Below, one piece after another: positions 55,441-64,000 of a DNA stretch of 64,000 nt. The notes under the pieces are model-generated. The model saw only the letters and a list, made by a program, of their open reading frames with translations. It had not been told where the DNA came from and ran no database searches. The DNA is from Liolophura sinensis. Lineage: Eukaryota; Mollusca; Polyplacophora; Chitonida; Chitonidae. The stretch is from positions 13,067,039 through 13,131,038 of the forward strand of contig NC_088297.1 of the NCBI RefSeq assembly GCF_032854445.1. Direction: 5' to 3'. Both the position numbers and the translations under genes were made by a program. Each line of letters starts with the position of its first letter. Positions within the stretch are counted from its first letter, which is position 1.

Positions 55441-55596
55441 TTCATGTGTATTTCAGACTTTATCGAGTAGACTTGCACTCCATGTCAGTTTTTTAATATT
55501 TTGAACAAATTTCACATTGAGAAGCGGTATTTTACAGCACATGAACCACATCCCTTTCATGTGTATTTCAGATAACCATACCTGGGAGTTTTGAGC
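55441..55596 (+). pseudogene. Decayed copy of the DHNRV exon acceptor region
   Basis: GTGTATTTCAGACTTTATCG, AATTTCACATTGAGAAGCGG and GTGTATTTCAGATAACCATA parallel 47675-47815 in the same order. After the CAG the frame reads NHTWEF then a stop, where the real exon has DHNRVYL. It is a partial exon copy without donor. Confidence 0.7.
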
Positions 55597-55681
55597 CTGA
55601 AAAAGCCATGAAATACCCTTAAAATTAGCAATCTTTTGAAGTGTACGAAACCTGAATTTTTTCAATTCGAATGTCTCTTTC

Positions 55682-55988
55682 AGTGGGTCGGGTTACACCT
55701 AAGACCTTAAAAAAGAGGAAGTTGTAACTTCCTCGCTTGGCGTTCAGCATGAATGGGGTAGTGCAACGACTGGTTGACCCGTATCAGTATAATGGCTCTA
55801 GCGGGGCGGCTTACTTGCCTTCGGTAAGTCGTCTCAGTAAAGGAGCACTGAATAAATGAGCTGTGGAAATCCGTCCTGCAACAACGAGGCACATCACATA
55901 CACTCTAAGGATTCCTTCGTCGTCATATGACGGAAACATTATTAATTACGACGTTAAACCCCATGCACTCACTCACTCACTCACTCTC
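55682..55988 (+). mobile_element. SINE family B, plus copy next to the P-loop exon
   Basis: TGGGTCGGGTTACACCTAAG, CTTCCTCGCTTGGCGTTCAG, GCGGGGCGGCTTACTTGCC, TCGTCGTCATATGACGG, GACGTTAAACCCCATGCACT and tail (CACT)n. The tail runs directly into CTCTTTCAG, the acceptor of the exon at 55995. Confidence 0.87.
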
Positions 55989-55994
55989 TTTCAG

Positions 55995-56130
55995 TGCTGG
56001 TGTTGGCCGAACTGGAACATTTATCGCCTTTGATTATCTGATAAGAAAACTGGAAGCAGAACAAGTGGTGGACATATTCCAGACCGTGGTCGACTTAAGG
56101 CATCAGCGGACAATGTTAGTCCAGAACATG
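55995..56130 (+). CDS. D1 exon with P-loop SAGVGRTGTF
   Basis: Phase 2-0 exon of 136 nt, acceptor CTCTCTTTCAG before 55995, donor GTCAGT at 56131. Completes HCSAGVGRTGTF, the PTP signature with its arginine, so D1 is probably active. It goes on to RHQRTMLVQNM, leading to the Q-loop. The acceptor tract is continuous with the CACTC tail of a family-B SINE. Confidence 0.96.
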
Positions 56131-56241
56131 GTCAGTCTCAAGATCAATTTTCCCTTGGACAGGCTACACAAAAGGGGCCAAATCTCAGCAGAGTGTGTAT
56201 TTTTCTGCTATGAAGATGCAGTGCTTGTGTTCTGCCTAATT

Positions 56242-56402
56242 GCCTTCTGGTGGGATTAGGTCTACCAACAAACTGCGAATAGTTGTGGGTTTCCACTGGG
56301 CTCAGCGCGGTTTCCTCCCACCTTAATGCAGACGGCTGTTGTGTATTAAAATGAAATATTCTTACGTACGATGTAAAATAGCAACCAAATAAATAAATAA
56401 AT
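56242..56402 (+). mobile_element. SINE family A, 5'-truncated plus copy
   Basis: AGGTCTACCAACAAACTGCG, GGTTTCCTCCCACCTTAATG, GAAATATTCTTACGTACGAT and (AATA)n. Confidence 0.78.
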
Positions 56403-56639
56403 TGCCTTCAGAGCGCACAGACTGAAAAGTGTTGTTTCATTCGACAAACTCACTTGGCCGTTTTTGTCGATTTATGGACTTTTTGACAGTTTTCCAGATT
56501 TTTCATCAAAACTGTTACTTGATCGAACCTCCAAGAAAGACTCTTTAACTGAAGCTGTAATCTTCATCTGGATTTGTATAGAGGCATTCTCTAGAAACTA
56601 AATGTTAATTTCTTGTTCTTGACTAAATGTCTCGTTCTT

Positions 56640-57012
56640 TACCGGCCCCGATAGCACAGTTGGTAAAACATCCCCGTCAGGTGCAGTAGATCCATGGTCA
56701 ATCCTGGGTCGGGTCACACCTAAGACCTTAAAAAAGAGGAAGTTGTAATTTCTTCGTTTGGCGTTCAGCATGAAGGGGATAGTGCAATGACTGGTTGAGC
56801 TGTATCAGTATAATAGCTTGGGCGGGGCGGCTTACTTGCCTTCGGTAAGTCGTCTCAGTGAAGCAGCACTAGATAAAAGATAAAATAGCCGTGGAAATCC
56901 GTCCTGCAACAAGGAGGCACATTACAGGCACTCTAAGGATTCCTTCGTCGTCATATGACTGAAAAATTGTTAAGTACAACTTTAAACCTCAAGCACTCCC
57001 TCCCTCACTCTT
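56640..57012 (+). mobile_element. SINE family B, full-length plus copy
   Basis: Longest family-B copy: head CCGGCCCCGATAGCACAGTT with GGTAAAAC, ATCCTGGGTCGGGTCACACC, GTTTGGCGTTCAGCATGAAG, GGGCGGGGCGGCTTACTTGC, TCCTTCGTCGTCATATGACT and tail CAAGCACTCCCTCCCTCACT. Confidence 0.87.
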
Positions 57013-57211
57013 GATCATTATTAAACCAGAATGAATGACTATGGCTTAACACCACATTGACAATATTTCAGCCATATTGTGCCAATATTTAACTAGAATA
57101 AAAAAAAAAATATTCCTTTCTGACCTACTCTTTCATTTTTTCTCATAGTAGGGTTACGCCCAACAAAGAATTTTTAATGATCACTGACATATTTATTATT
57201 CCTACATTCAG

Positions 57212-57346
57212 GACCAGTACATTTTCCTGCACAAAGTTCTGCGGGATGCCTATATCTCCCGGGGGTCTTGTGTGACGATCCATGCTCTTATGAGACAGGA
57301 AATGCACTCTGTCGAATTTGCCACAACTGTCAATGAAAAATACAAG
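57212..57346 (+). CDS. D1 C-terminal exon (DQYIFLH)
   Basis: Phase 0-0 exon of 135 nt, acceptor TACATTCAG before 57212, donor GTAAGA at 57347. DQYIFLHKVLRDAY carries the Q-loop glutamine and last D1 helix, followed by the start of the inter-domain linker. Confidence 0.95.
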
Positions 57347-58151
57347 GTAAGAAAAAAAATGGTTAGCTCAGATTGTTAGAACTTTAGCTCTTTGAAACTG
57401 CCAGGTCCCTGACACATGAGTGCGGAAATTCAGCTTTTGCTGTATGCCTTGGCTCTGACTTAAAGTCAAAAGGTATAACAGGTTGGAAGTTGGTTTAAAA
57501 ACACCATTGAATTAAATAAATGAGTACACAAACTGAAAATAAACTGTGTAACTGCTCCACATTAAAAATGTTTACAGTGACAAGCTTTGAGCCCTCAGTG
57601 CTGAGTCATTTCTGAGTTGAATACTCATACTCTGAGTTGAGTATGTTTTTGAGAAGGCCTAAGCTGGCATGCGAGCTGAAAAGTGACTCGTACATGTTTT
57701 TCATCAAGTGTTCAGAAGTTTGTCTTTTATTTATTCAATGTGCCCTATGTACAGGTCTCGAGCAATAAAAGTTACGAGTTGTTTGTGACTTTAAATCCTT
57801 TTCCCTTCAGCTATGACTCATGAACATCGTACGCATTCCCAAATAAATAAATAAAATTATGTTTGTAACAAATGTAAAAGGTGTTGGTGTATACCAGGTG
57901 AGTTAAATAATAGTTTAAATTCTATGGCTAGCTGTATATGCAACGTAATGTTGAACCAAGCTTTTTGTTCTTTCCTTTTATGTTTGGAAAAGGTTCTATC
58001 ATAATTACCAGTGTAACTCGGTCTGAAAAAATGTGTACTTTCTTTAAAAATGTGTATTTTCTTAAAATACTATGACAAGAAGACCACTGCACACATTGAC
58101 TGTTTACTTTTTTCTCATTTACACGGAAACCTTGGATATATTCTCTTGTAG
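57347..58151. other. Intron after D1, unrecognised
   Basis: No element recognised apart from a short (AAAT)n at 57840-57855. Confidence 0.4.
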
Positions 58152-58251
58152 AAACTGGAGGAATTGCGATCACCTTATGACGAGAATTTGTATTCGATGG
58201 CGCTAAGTGAGGAGAACAAGGGAAAGAACAGAGATCCCAACTGTGTCCCAG
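58152..58251 (+). CDS. D1-D2 linker exon
   Basis: Phase 0-1 exon of 100 nt, acceptor CTCTTGTAG before 58152, donor GTAAGT at 58252. Starts KLEELRSPYDENLY and is rich in Lys, Glu and Asn (EENKGKNRDPNCVP). It corresponds to the helical linker and start of D2. The segment preceding D2's pTyr loop is diverged from catalytic domains. Confidence 0.9.
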
Positions 58252-58914
58252 GTAAGTTATGTCATTTGTTAGCTCGTCTTACGATGTAAGGAGAGGTATT
58301 GTGTTATGGGGATTAGATACTGTCGCTGGCGGTGTCCAGTTTGGTTAAAGTTTTTGGCCAATCATAAGGTTACAGAGGCCACCCATAGCACACAGATAGC
58401 CAATCATCGGTAGCGATTTGCATATCAAAGACCAAGGAAGTTTTTTACCTCACAGCTCAACATGTTGCTCAGCTGTTCATAGAGTTGCAATTAATTGCAT
58501 CCCATGGTACATGGATTGCCTAATTCAGTTTGCAATTTGTATGTCGAAAATCTATGTGGTAAACTTGTGCAATAACTCCCTACAGTGTCTTTTACCACCA
58601 CAATGATTTACAACTCCATAAAATATTGCTCTGCAATCATTATATGCATACGATAAACAGTGATAGTTGGTATTTGAATGTATCACATGACTTGAACATT
58701 ATGCAGTTTTACAAACTGCTCAAAGCGAGCTACTGGTATTCCCTGAATGACTGGGTGAAAATGTTGTGCCCGTCTTTTACTACGTGAGAAATAAATTGTA
58801 CTGACATGAAAATCGTTTCAATTTCGTCAAATGGTGCCAAATCTACAATAACTGATAGGGGAAGGTTTTCTTCAGTTAATTTCTAGCCTATTACAGATTT
58901 CTTACTGGCACATG
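58252..58914. other. Intron after the linker exon, first part, unrecognised
   Basis: No repeat or gene recognised. The open frame at 58418-58606 has no support. Confidence 0.4.
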
Positions 58915-59100
58915 CCTGTAGCTACCCAGGTGTGGCAGCCAATACCAATATGTGCATATCTGTACATCAGATAGGAATATTCATCAGTAACTTGTCAAAG
59001 ATTTGTGGTTTACTCCAGGCTGACTCTGGATTCCTCTTCCTGTAGAACTGCACGACCACGTTTTGTTACATATTTGTGGGAAAATGTAAAATTCCTGAGT
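58915..59100 (+). repeat. Diverged CACCAATATGGTG-family repeat
   Basis: AGCCAATACCAATATGTGCA, CAGTAACTTGTCAAAGATTT, GTGGTTTACTCCAGGCTGAC resemble the repeat at 20-190. Confidence 0.5.
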
Positions 59101-59116
59101 ATATATAAATAATAAT

Positions 59117-59293
59117 GTGCGGTCGCTGTGAGTTCAAGTCCAGCTCAAGCTGGCTTCCTCTCTGGCTGTACGTGGGAAGGTCGGTCAACAACTTGCGGAT
59201 GGTCGTGGGTTTCCCCCGGGCTCTGCCCGGTTTCCACCCACCATACTTCTTGAGTACGGCATAAAACACCAATCAAATAAAATAAATAAATAA
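59117..59293 (+). mobile_element. SINE family A, 5'-truncated plus copy
   Basis: TGCGGTCGCTGTGAGTTCAA, CTTGCGGATGGTCGTGGGTT, TTTCCACCCACCATAC, TTGAGTACGGCATAAAACAC, with a short internal deletion. Confidence 0.83.
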
Positions 59294-59732
59294 TGTGTAA
59301 TGAAATGAATAAATAAAAATGTGACATGCAGTATTAGCGTATTTATTATGCAGGTTTAGCGCAGTCGTACGTTTGTTGAATACCTTTTGTCTTATATGGG
59401 AAAGCTTCTCAGTAACTGCGGATGGTCAGTGATTTTCGCAACGAAAGAAACAGTCAAACACAGCATTAAACAACAGGCATGGCAGTAAAATAAAAATGTG
59501 ACGTTACTCCGGCCGTGTCAGGTTGTACCATAGTTTGTCTTATTCTTGGGTGTTTCTGTTATATGGCGTACCCAATATGGCCTTCCAGGAATTCCACAGT
59601 AAGAGTTGTTTCATAGATTCCCCATGTACATGTACACGTATAGGTCTCTTTTTCATGTTTCATCCATAATAACTAATGGTATATTATTTGTTGTCTTTTC
59701 TTTTTAACATTTGGATCTGTCCTTCATTTAAG

Positions 59733-59806
59733 CTGACATGGACCGAGTGTGGCTATCTACCCCTGTCCCTGGGCGCAGTGATTATATCAATGCCATGTTT
59801 GTTCTG
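59733..59806 (+). CDS. D2 exon DMDRVWL...YINAMFV
   Basis: Phase 1-0 exon of 74 nt, acceptor TTCATTTAAG before 59733, donor GTATGG at 59807. DRVWLSTPVPGRSDYINAMFV is the D2 counterpart of DHNRV...YINA. The region normally carrying KNRY lacks an obvious pTyr loop here, as is common in D2 domains. Confidence 0.9.
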
Positions 59807-60227
59807 GTATGGATGACTTTATATAGCCAAGAAAGCTGACTAAACCTGTGGTGTCTGAGCTTCAGTGAGATTTGAAATTTCTGTGTGCAGAACTGGTAGT
59901 GCCATCAAGCTTCATTAAAATTTTATAAATGACTTAAAATTTCGCCCACAAATGTGCATTTTAAAAGGCAAATAAATGTCCCAAAGTATTATTTCTGGTG
60001 CTGAAACTTACAATTTCCCCAGTAGAATATCATCCCATAATCCAAGCGAACCTCAAAATGCCTTTGTAAAATCAATAGAACTCTCAGAATGAAGAAAAAT
60101 TGGCTAACTAACAAATGAAATAGTTAGTCATGGATTAAAATTTATGGTCATTTAGAGTATGTTTATTTTAAAATTACAAATCAAATGTCAAACAATTGAC
60201 GACAGTACAGTGATTGAAAAATGCAAT

Positions 60228-60353
60228 AGGTCTGTCAACAACCTGGGTTTCCTCCGGGCTATGCCCGGTTTCCACCCACCATAATGCTGGCCGCCGTCAT
60301 ATAAGTGAAATATTCTTGAGTACGGCGTAAAACACCAATCAAATAAATAAATA
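60228..60353 (+). mobile_element. SINE family A, 5'-truncated plus copy
   Basis: AGGTCTGTCAACAACCTGGG, CCACCATAATGCTGGCCGCC, TTGAGTACGGCGTAAAACAC plus (AATA)n. Confidence 0.83.
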
Positions 60354-61516
60354 TCAGATATTTCGTTTAACAGTTATATAAGCAGTACATAAGAGGTGTA
60401 AAACGTGCAGTGGAATTTTTTGCAAAAATGAATAAACATTTGACATGTAGTTTTTGTCTTAGCATATCATTATTGTATTTGAAGAAAATTTAAGTATGTG
60501 TATGTTGGCTCAGGAATCAGTGCAGACATAAAAATGACCTTAACTTTTTTCCAGAAAAGTGCATATTTAGCTCTTTGCAGTAACCTGAGCATCGGCGTCC
60601 AATAATAGGGAAAGCATTCTTAAACAAAATGCTAATGGTGGTATCTTTTAAGGTACTACCAGTATTGAGATCAGGGTTCACATGTGGGTAGATCACAGTA
60701 ACACGAGGGGGATATTTCATCCTTGATTCGATGTGTACATATTAAATACTGTAAATTACTGAATTCCTGACTTTATGTATTCGAATCAACGTTAAACAAA
60801 ATGTTAGGGGTGGTATCTTAGAAAGTACTGACGGTATTGAGCTGAGGGTTTGCACACATAGCACAAGGCAATATTCCATCCTTGATTCGGTGCGAACATA
60901 TTAAGTACCACAGATTCCTGACTTAGTGTATTGTGTATTAAAATCAATATTTAGCAAAGGGGAAGGGGTGGTATCTCAAAAAGTACAGCATGTATTGACG
61001 TAAAGTTTTACATTGCATATAAAGTACTATGACACAAGGGGGATATTCCATCACTGATGCTCCGTGTCCATATTAATTACCTTAAATAAAGAAATTCACG
61101 ATTTCAATACATTATGCATTGAGCTGAAGTCTTGCATTCATGTGTCTCCTACTTGCGAGCTCTTCGATAGCCTGATTGGTAACAAATCTAAGTCAGAGGC
61201 AAATAATAGCCCTGAAATAATACATTTGGTGATGAAATTTACCTTTGTCCAGTAGGATATCATCATACCATCCACACAAACCTTAACCTTTTTCTAAGAT
61301 AACAGAGTCAGGCAAAATGTGATGCACAGTTATGGGTGTGATGCGCAGTTATGGGTGTGATGCGCAGTTATGGGTGTGATGCGCAGTTATGGGTGTGATG
61401 CACAGTTATGGGTGTGATGCACAGTTTTGGGCAAAACTTATACAATACATACATCATTTATACCTGTAGTTGCATGTCATGATTTTATGATGGAATTTTG
61501 TCTGTCTGTTCCCCAG
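60354..61516. other. Intron segment with a local direct repeat
   Basis: Three loose copies of AGGGGTGGTATCTTA followed by AAGTACT and GGGATATTCCATC-type text (about 60600-60720, 60790-60890, 60960-61055) suggest a roughly 180-bp degenerate tandem repeat. Otherwise unrecognised. Confidence 0.5.
61315..61432. repeat. Minisatellite, 19-bp period
   Basis: Six copies of GTGATGCGCAGTTATGGGT, about 85 nt before the D2 exon at 61517. Confidence 0.92.
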
Positions 61517-61642
61517 GCTGAAGGAGAAAACAACGGTTTCGTTACAACTCAGATGCCCTTTGGTGACACGCGAATAGACTATTGGCGTTTGGTATATGAA
61601 CAGAAAAGTTCACTTATAGTTCTTTTGAACTCTCTGACAGAG
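61517..61642 (+). CDS. D2 exon with YWRLVYE
   Basis: Phase 0-0 exon of 126 nt, acceptor TCCCCAG before 61517, donor GTAAAT at 61643. Reads NGFVTTQMPFGDTRIDYWRLVYE, the D2 version of the FWR(M/L)VWE core. Confidence 0.95.
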
Positions 61643-61689
61643 GTAAATAATATCTATAGTTTCTGTCTTTATTTGGTTTAAACATCGTA

Positions 61690-61932
61690 GGGGCCTATCT
61701 GGCGATGGCGATGATTAGCATGCCAGCACGGTGCAATGACCTAGGACCCTTTCACCAATACGGTCGCTGTGAGTTCATGTTCATGCTGGCTTCCTCTCCA
61801 GCCGTACATGGGAAATCCTACCGGCAACCCGCGAATGGCTGTGGCTTTCATCCGCGGCTTTGCCGGGTTTCCTCCCACCATAATCCTAGCCGCCGTCGTA
61901 TAAATAAAATATTCTTGATTACGGCCTCTTGT
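61690..61932 (+). mobile_element. SINE family A, plus copy
   Basis: GGGGCCTATCTGGCGATGGC (diverged head), CGGTCGCTGTGAGTTCATGT, TTTCCTCCCACCATAATCC, GTATAAATAAAATATTCTTG. Confidence 0.8.
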
Positions 61933-62168
61933 CAATTCATCCCAGTTATAGGGTTTTACTCTAACTGTTCGTGTAAATCCATAAATAGTAACAAATTACG
62001 CGCGCCCTAGCACTATGACCTATATTTGATATATTCTGGACATGAAACTGCTGTCTTCCAAATAGTTCATTTAGAAAGAGAAAATGATCTGATAAAAGTT
62101 GAAATTGTTCTATGATTTAGTTTAGTTGAATTGTGTTGTCAAATGAATTGTCTTTATTTGCTTTCAAG

Positions 62169-62300
62169 GCGGATGACACGTACTGGCCCACAGACGAGAC
62201 TGCGCCGTTAGAAATTGGACCGTTCACGATAGCCTTGTTAAACGCTGAGAATAGTGCATCAATGACCGAATGGAAACTCACTTTAACATATAACAGGATG
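62169..62300 (+). CDS. D2 exon with YWP
   Basis: Phase 0-0 exon of 132 nt, acceptor CTTTCAAG before 62169, donor GTGAGT at 62301. ADDTYWPTDETAPLEIGPF corresponds to the YWP motif and next strand; ends MTEWKLTLTYNRM. Confidence 0.93.
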
Positions 62301-62334
62301 GTGAGTAGCACACTGAACACCTGTGATGTTTATT

Positions 62335-62520
62335 CTTGTTTATTTATCTGATTGGTGTTTTACACTGTACTCGAATATTTCACTCATGGGTCAGCAGCCA
62401 GCATTATGGTGGTTGCCAATAGACCTTCCTATGAGAGGAAGCCAGCATGAGCTGGACTTGAACTCACAGCGACGGCATGGGTGAGGGGCTCCTGTGCCAT
62501 TGCTGGCGCGCTAACTTATG
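62335..62520 (-). mobile_element. SINE family A, minus copy with internal deletion
   Basis: TTTATCTGATTGGTGTTTTA, GCCAGCATTATGGTGG, GAGCTGGACTTGAACTCACA, GGGGCTCCTGTGCCATTGC; starts 35 nt after the donor at 62301. Confidence 0.8.
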
Positions 62521-62725
62521 GGTCAGTAGCCAGCATTGTGGTAGGAAGAAACCACAGGACCCGTGAGGAACTCACGATCATCTGCAGGTTGCTGGAAGAC
62601 CTTCCTATGTACAACCGAAGAGGAAGCCAAGTTGAACTGGGACTTGAACTTACATGATGAGAGCCTCCAACATGTAGCTACGTCATTGTCCTGCACTAGC
62701 ACTCTAACGACTAGGCCTGCATATA
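62520..62725 (-). mobile_element. SINE family A, second minus copy or partial duplication
   Basis: Repeats GGGTCAGTAGCCAGCATTGT, GGTTGCTGGAAGACCTTCCT and GAACTGGGACTTGAACTTAC. It shares TATGGGTCAG(C/T) with the previous copy, so it may be a second insertion into the same repeat. Confidence 0.65.
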
Positions 62726-62972
62726 TCCTCCTGAGTTATGTTTAGCACAATACTTAATTACTGATTCAAGGTCAGTAATAAGTGATCCCACATCATATAC
62801 CACTCAAATAAATATTTTTTTAAAAATAAATGAATAAATAGATAAAACAATAAATGAATAAATAATGCCTGTTTTTAATCCTCCACATGACATATTACTA
62901 AGTCCAGTGGATTTAAGAGCGCATTTTTTACCCTTCTTATTATGTTCTGGTTATGATGGTTTCTAACAATAG

Positions 62973-63128
62973 AACAACCCTGCACATCTGGTTAACTTCT
63001 GTTGCTTCACGGGATGGCCTGAGGGAGAGGACGCCCTTCCCTTCCCGAGGGTCATGGTCCAACTAAAAGCTGACGTGTTCAGATGGCAAAGCTGTACCCA
63101 ATGCTGGTCCAGTCATTATACATTGCAG
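62973..63128 (+). CDS. D2 exon with WPE loop
   Basis: Phase 0-0 exon of 156 nt, acceptor TAACAATAG before 62973, donor GTATGT at 63129. LVNFCCFTGWPEGEDALP holds the D2 equivalent of the WPD loop with Glu in place of the catalytic Asp, a usual mark of low-activity or inactive D2 domains. Last visible exon; the D2 cysteine motif must lie beyond the window end. Confidence 0.92.
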
Positions 63129-63527
63129 GTATGTAAACGGTAAATGATGTAAAGAAGTTCATTTTGGAGGACTTTAACAATTTTCAACCGGTCAAACAAG
63201 ACCTAATAGTTTTAAACCAGTCAAAAAGACATCTTTAACAATTTTCAATCAGTGAAGTTCACAGTGGGAGTTCCGCAAGATGACTGGGATTGGATTGATT
63301 TTATGACTCTACGTAATCCAGTATATATGGCTTTGTTAGACATGGTTTGCACAGATTATTTAAAGTAAACATTTAAAGTTCTTAAAAACAATTCAGAATA
63401 TTCAGTAAGTCAAGGGTTGTTAAATTTGGGAAAGTTCTTGAAAAGTTCTTAAATCAGACGTCACGTAAGCTGTGAAAACCTTTGTTAGATTTCTTAACCG
63501 CTATTCCTTTCTGTGGTAATTTACCTC

Positions 63528-63617
63528 ATAATCATCATGCAATCACCTCATAATCACCTTGCAATCACCTCATAATCATCATGCAATCACCTCATAATCA
63601 TCATGCAATCACCTCAC
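63528..63617. repeat. Minisatellite, about 22-bp period
   Basis: Four copies of CCTCATAATCATCATGCAAT plus CA. Confidence 0.88.
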
Positions 63618-63865
63618 TACTTTTACTGGTATTGAGGTCGTTTCACAAAGGGATTTCTGGCTTTAGCATAAATTTATAATCCAAATCAAACTCTAAAATA
63701 TATGCATGTGAGAAGATGAGTTCTTTTGTTCCGGGGATTAAGGTAATATATGACATAATGTTTGAGCGGTGTAACTCTCTATACCCCTAAAATTCATTTT
63801 GAATCGATATTTCAGCGCTTAATTTTCCAATAGGCTAACTGATGTCAAAATAGTATGGCCAAATG

Positions 63866-63995
63866 CCAGCAACCTGCGGATGGTCGTGGGTTTCCCTGAG
63901 CTCTCCTCGGTTTCCTCCCACCATATTTCTGGCCTCCGTTGTAAAAGTGAAATATTTTGAATACGACGTAAAACACTAATCAAATAAATAAATTT
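63866..63995 (+). mobile_element. SINE family A, 5'-truncated plus copy
   Basis: CCAGCAACCTGCGGATGGTC, TTTCCTCCCACCATATTTC, GACGTAAAACACTAATCAAA plus AATA tail, near the window end. Confidence 0.83.
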
Positions 63996-64000
63996 TATCT

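Larger units (their letters stand above)
605..63128 (+). other. Receptor-type protein tyrosine phosphatase gene with EGF array and fucolectin-like domain (partial, 34 exons)
   Basis: Gene span as seen in the window. Thirty-four exons with GT-AG boundaries join in one open frame (4343 nt). Domain order is 12 EGF-like modules, a fucolectin/tachylectin-like (FTP) domain, 4 EGF-like modules, one transmembrane helix, a basic juxtamembrane stretch, phosphatase D1 and most of D2. Family knowledge: such receptors sit in the plasma membrane, the EGF and lectin modules face outward, and D1 removes phosphate from phosphotyrosine. Every extracellular exon is phase 1-1, the classic state for exon shuffling. 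Both ends are missing: no signal peptide or start codon is visible, and the D2 signature motif, stop codon and poly(A) signal lie beyond 64000. The ligand and cell role cannot be told from sequence. Confidence 0.9.

Overview
The window is eukaryotic and looks like a marine lophotrochozoan, most likely a mollusc. The reasons are long intron-rich genes with GT-AG splice sites, many tRNA-derived SINEs, an A+T-rich background full of minisatellites, and a receptor that combines MEGF-type EGF modules, a fucolectin-like domain and tandem tyrosine phosphatase domains. The clade is inferred from style and was not searched.

Nearly everything on the + strand belongs to one gene: a receptor-type protein tyrosine phosphatase. 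Thirty-four coding exons can be joined in one frame (4343 nt, 1447 complete codons). They start mid-gene at 605 and run off after 63128; the signal peptide and first exon lie upstream, and the rest of phosphatase domain D2 lies downstream. Order: eleven 46-codon EGF-like exons (605-16281), one 48-codon EGF-like exon (19060-19203), a two-exon fucolectin/tachylectin-like domain (21972-22127 and 25137-25340), four more EGF-like exons (27267-32289), a transmembrane exon (36445-36541), a juxtamembrane exon (40818-40894), a linker plus start of D1 (42702-42856), eight further exons carrying D1 (44554-57346), a D1-D2 linker (58152-58251) and four exons of D2 (59733-63128). D1 keeps the WPD loop and the HCSAGVGRTG signature split by an intron. 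D2 has WPE in place of WPD and is probably a pseudophosphatase. Extracellular exons are all phase 1-1, so they can be gained or lost without breaking the frame.

Region 1-15000 is a recent tandem expansion. Pairs of EGF exons repeat with a period near 3124 bp. Each unit carries relics of a decayed EGF exon, and four units carry the same 5'-truncated Tc1-like (DD34E) transposase fossil, which works as a marker of duplication order and of gene conversion.

The remaining introns are made of dispersed repeats: tRNA-derived SINE family A (about 27 pieces), SINE family B and a related family C, two MITE-like families with terminal inverted repeats, a jockey-like LINE fragment (about 43195-43865, minus), a second reverse-transcriptase-like relic (about 33070-34170, minus), a long inverted repeat (29189-30022), a foldback satellite (19800-20600) and at least nine minisatellites. 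Several tandem or dispersed repeats in introns are copies of this gene's own splice-site regions: the donor of the catalytic-cysteine exon, the donor of the second fucolectin exon and the acceptor of the pTyr-loop exon. This is the most unusual feature of the window. All coordinates were read by eye; exact repeat edges are approximate.
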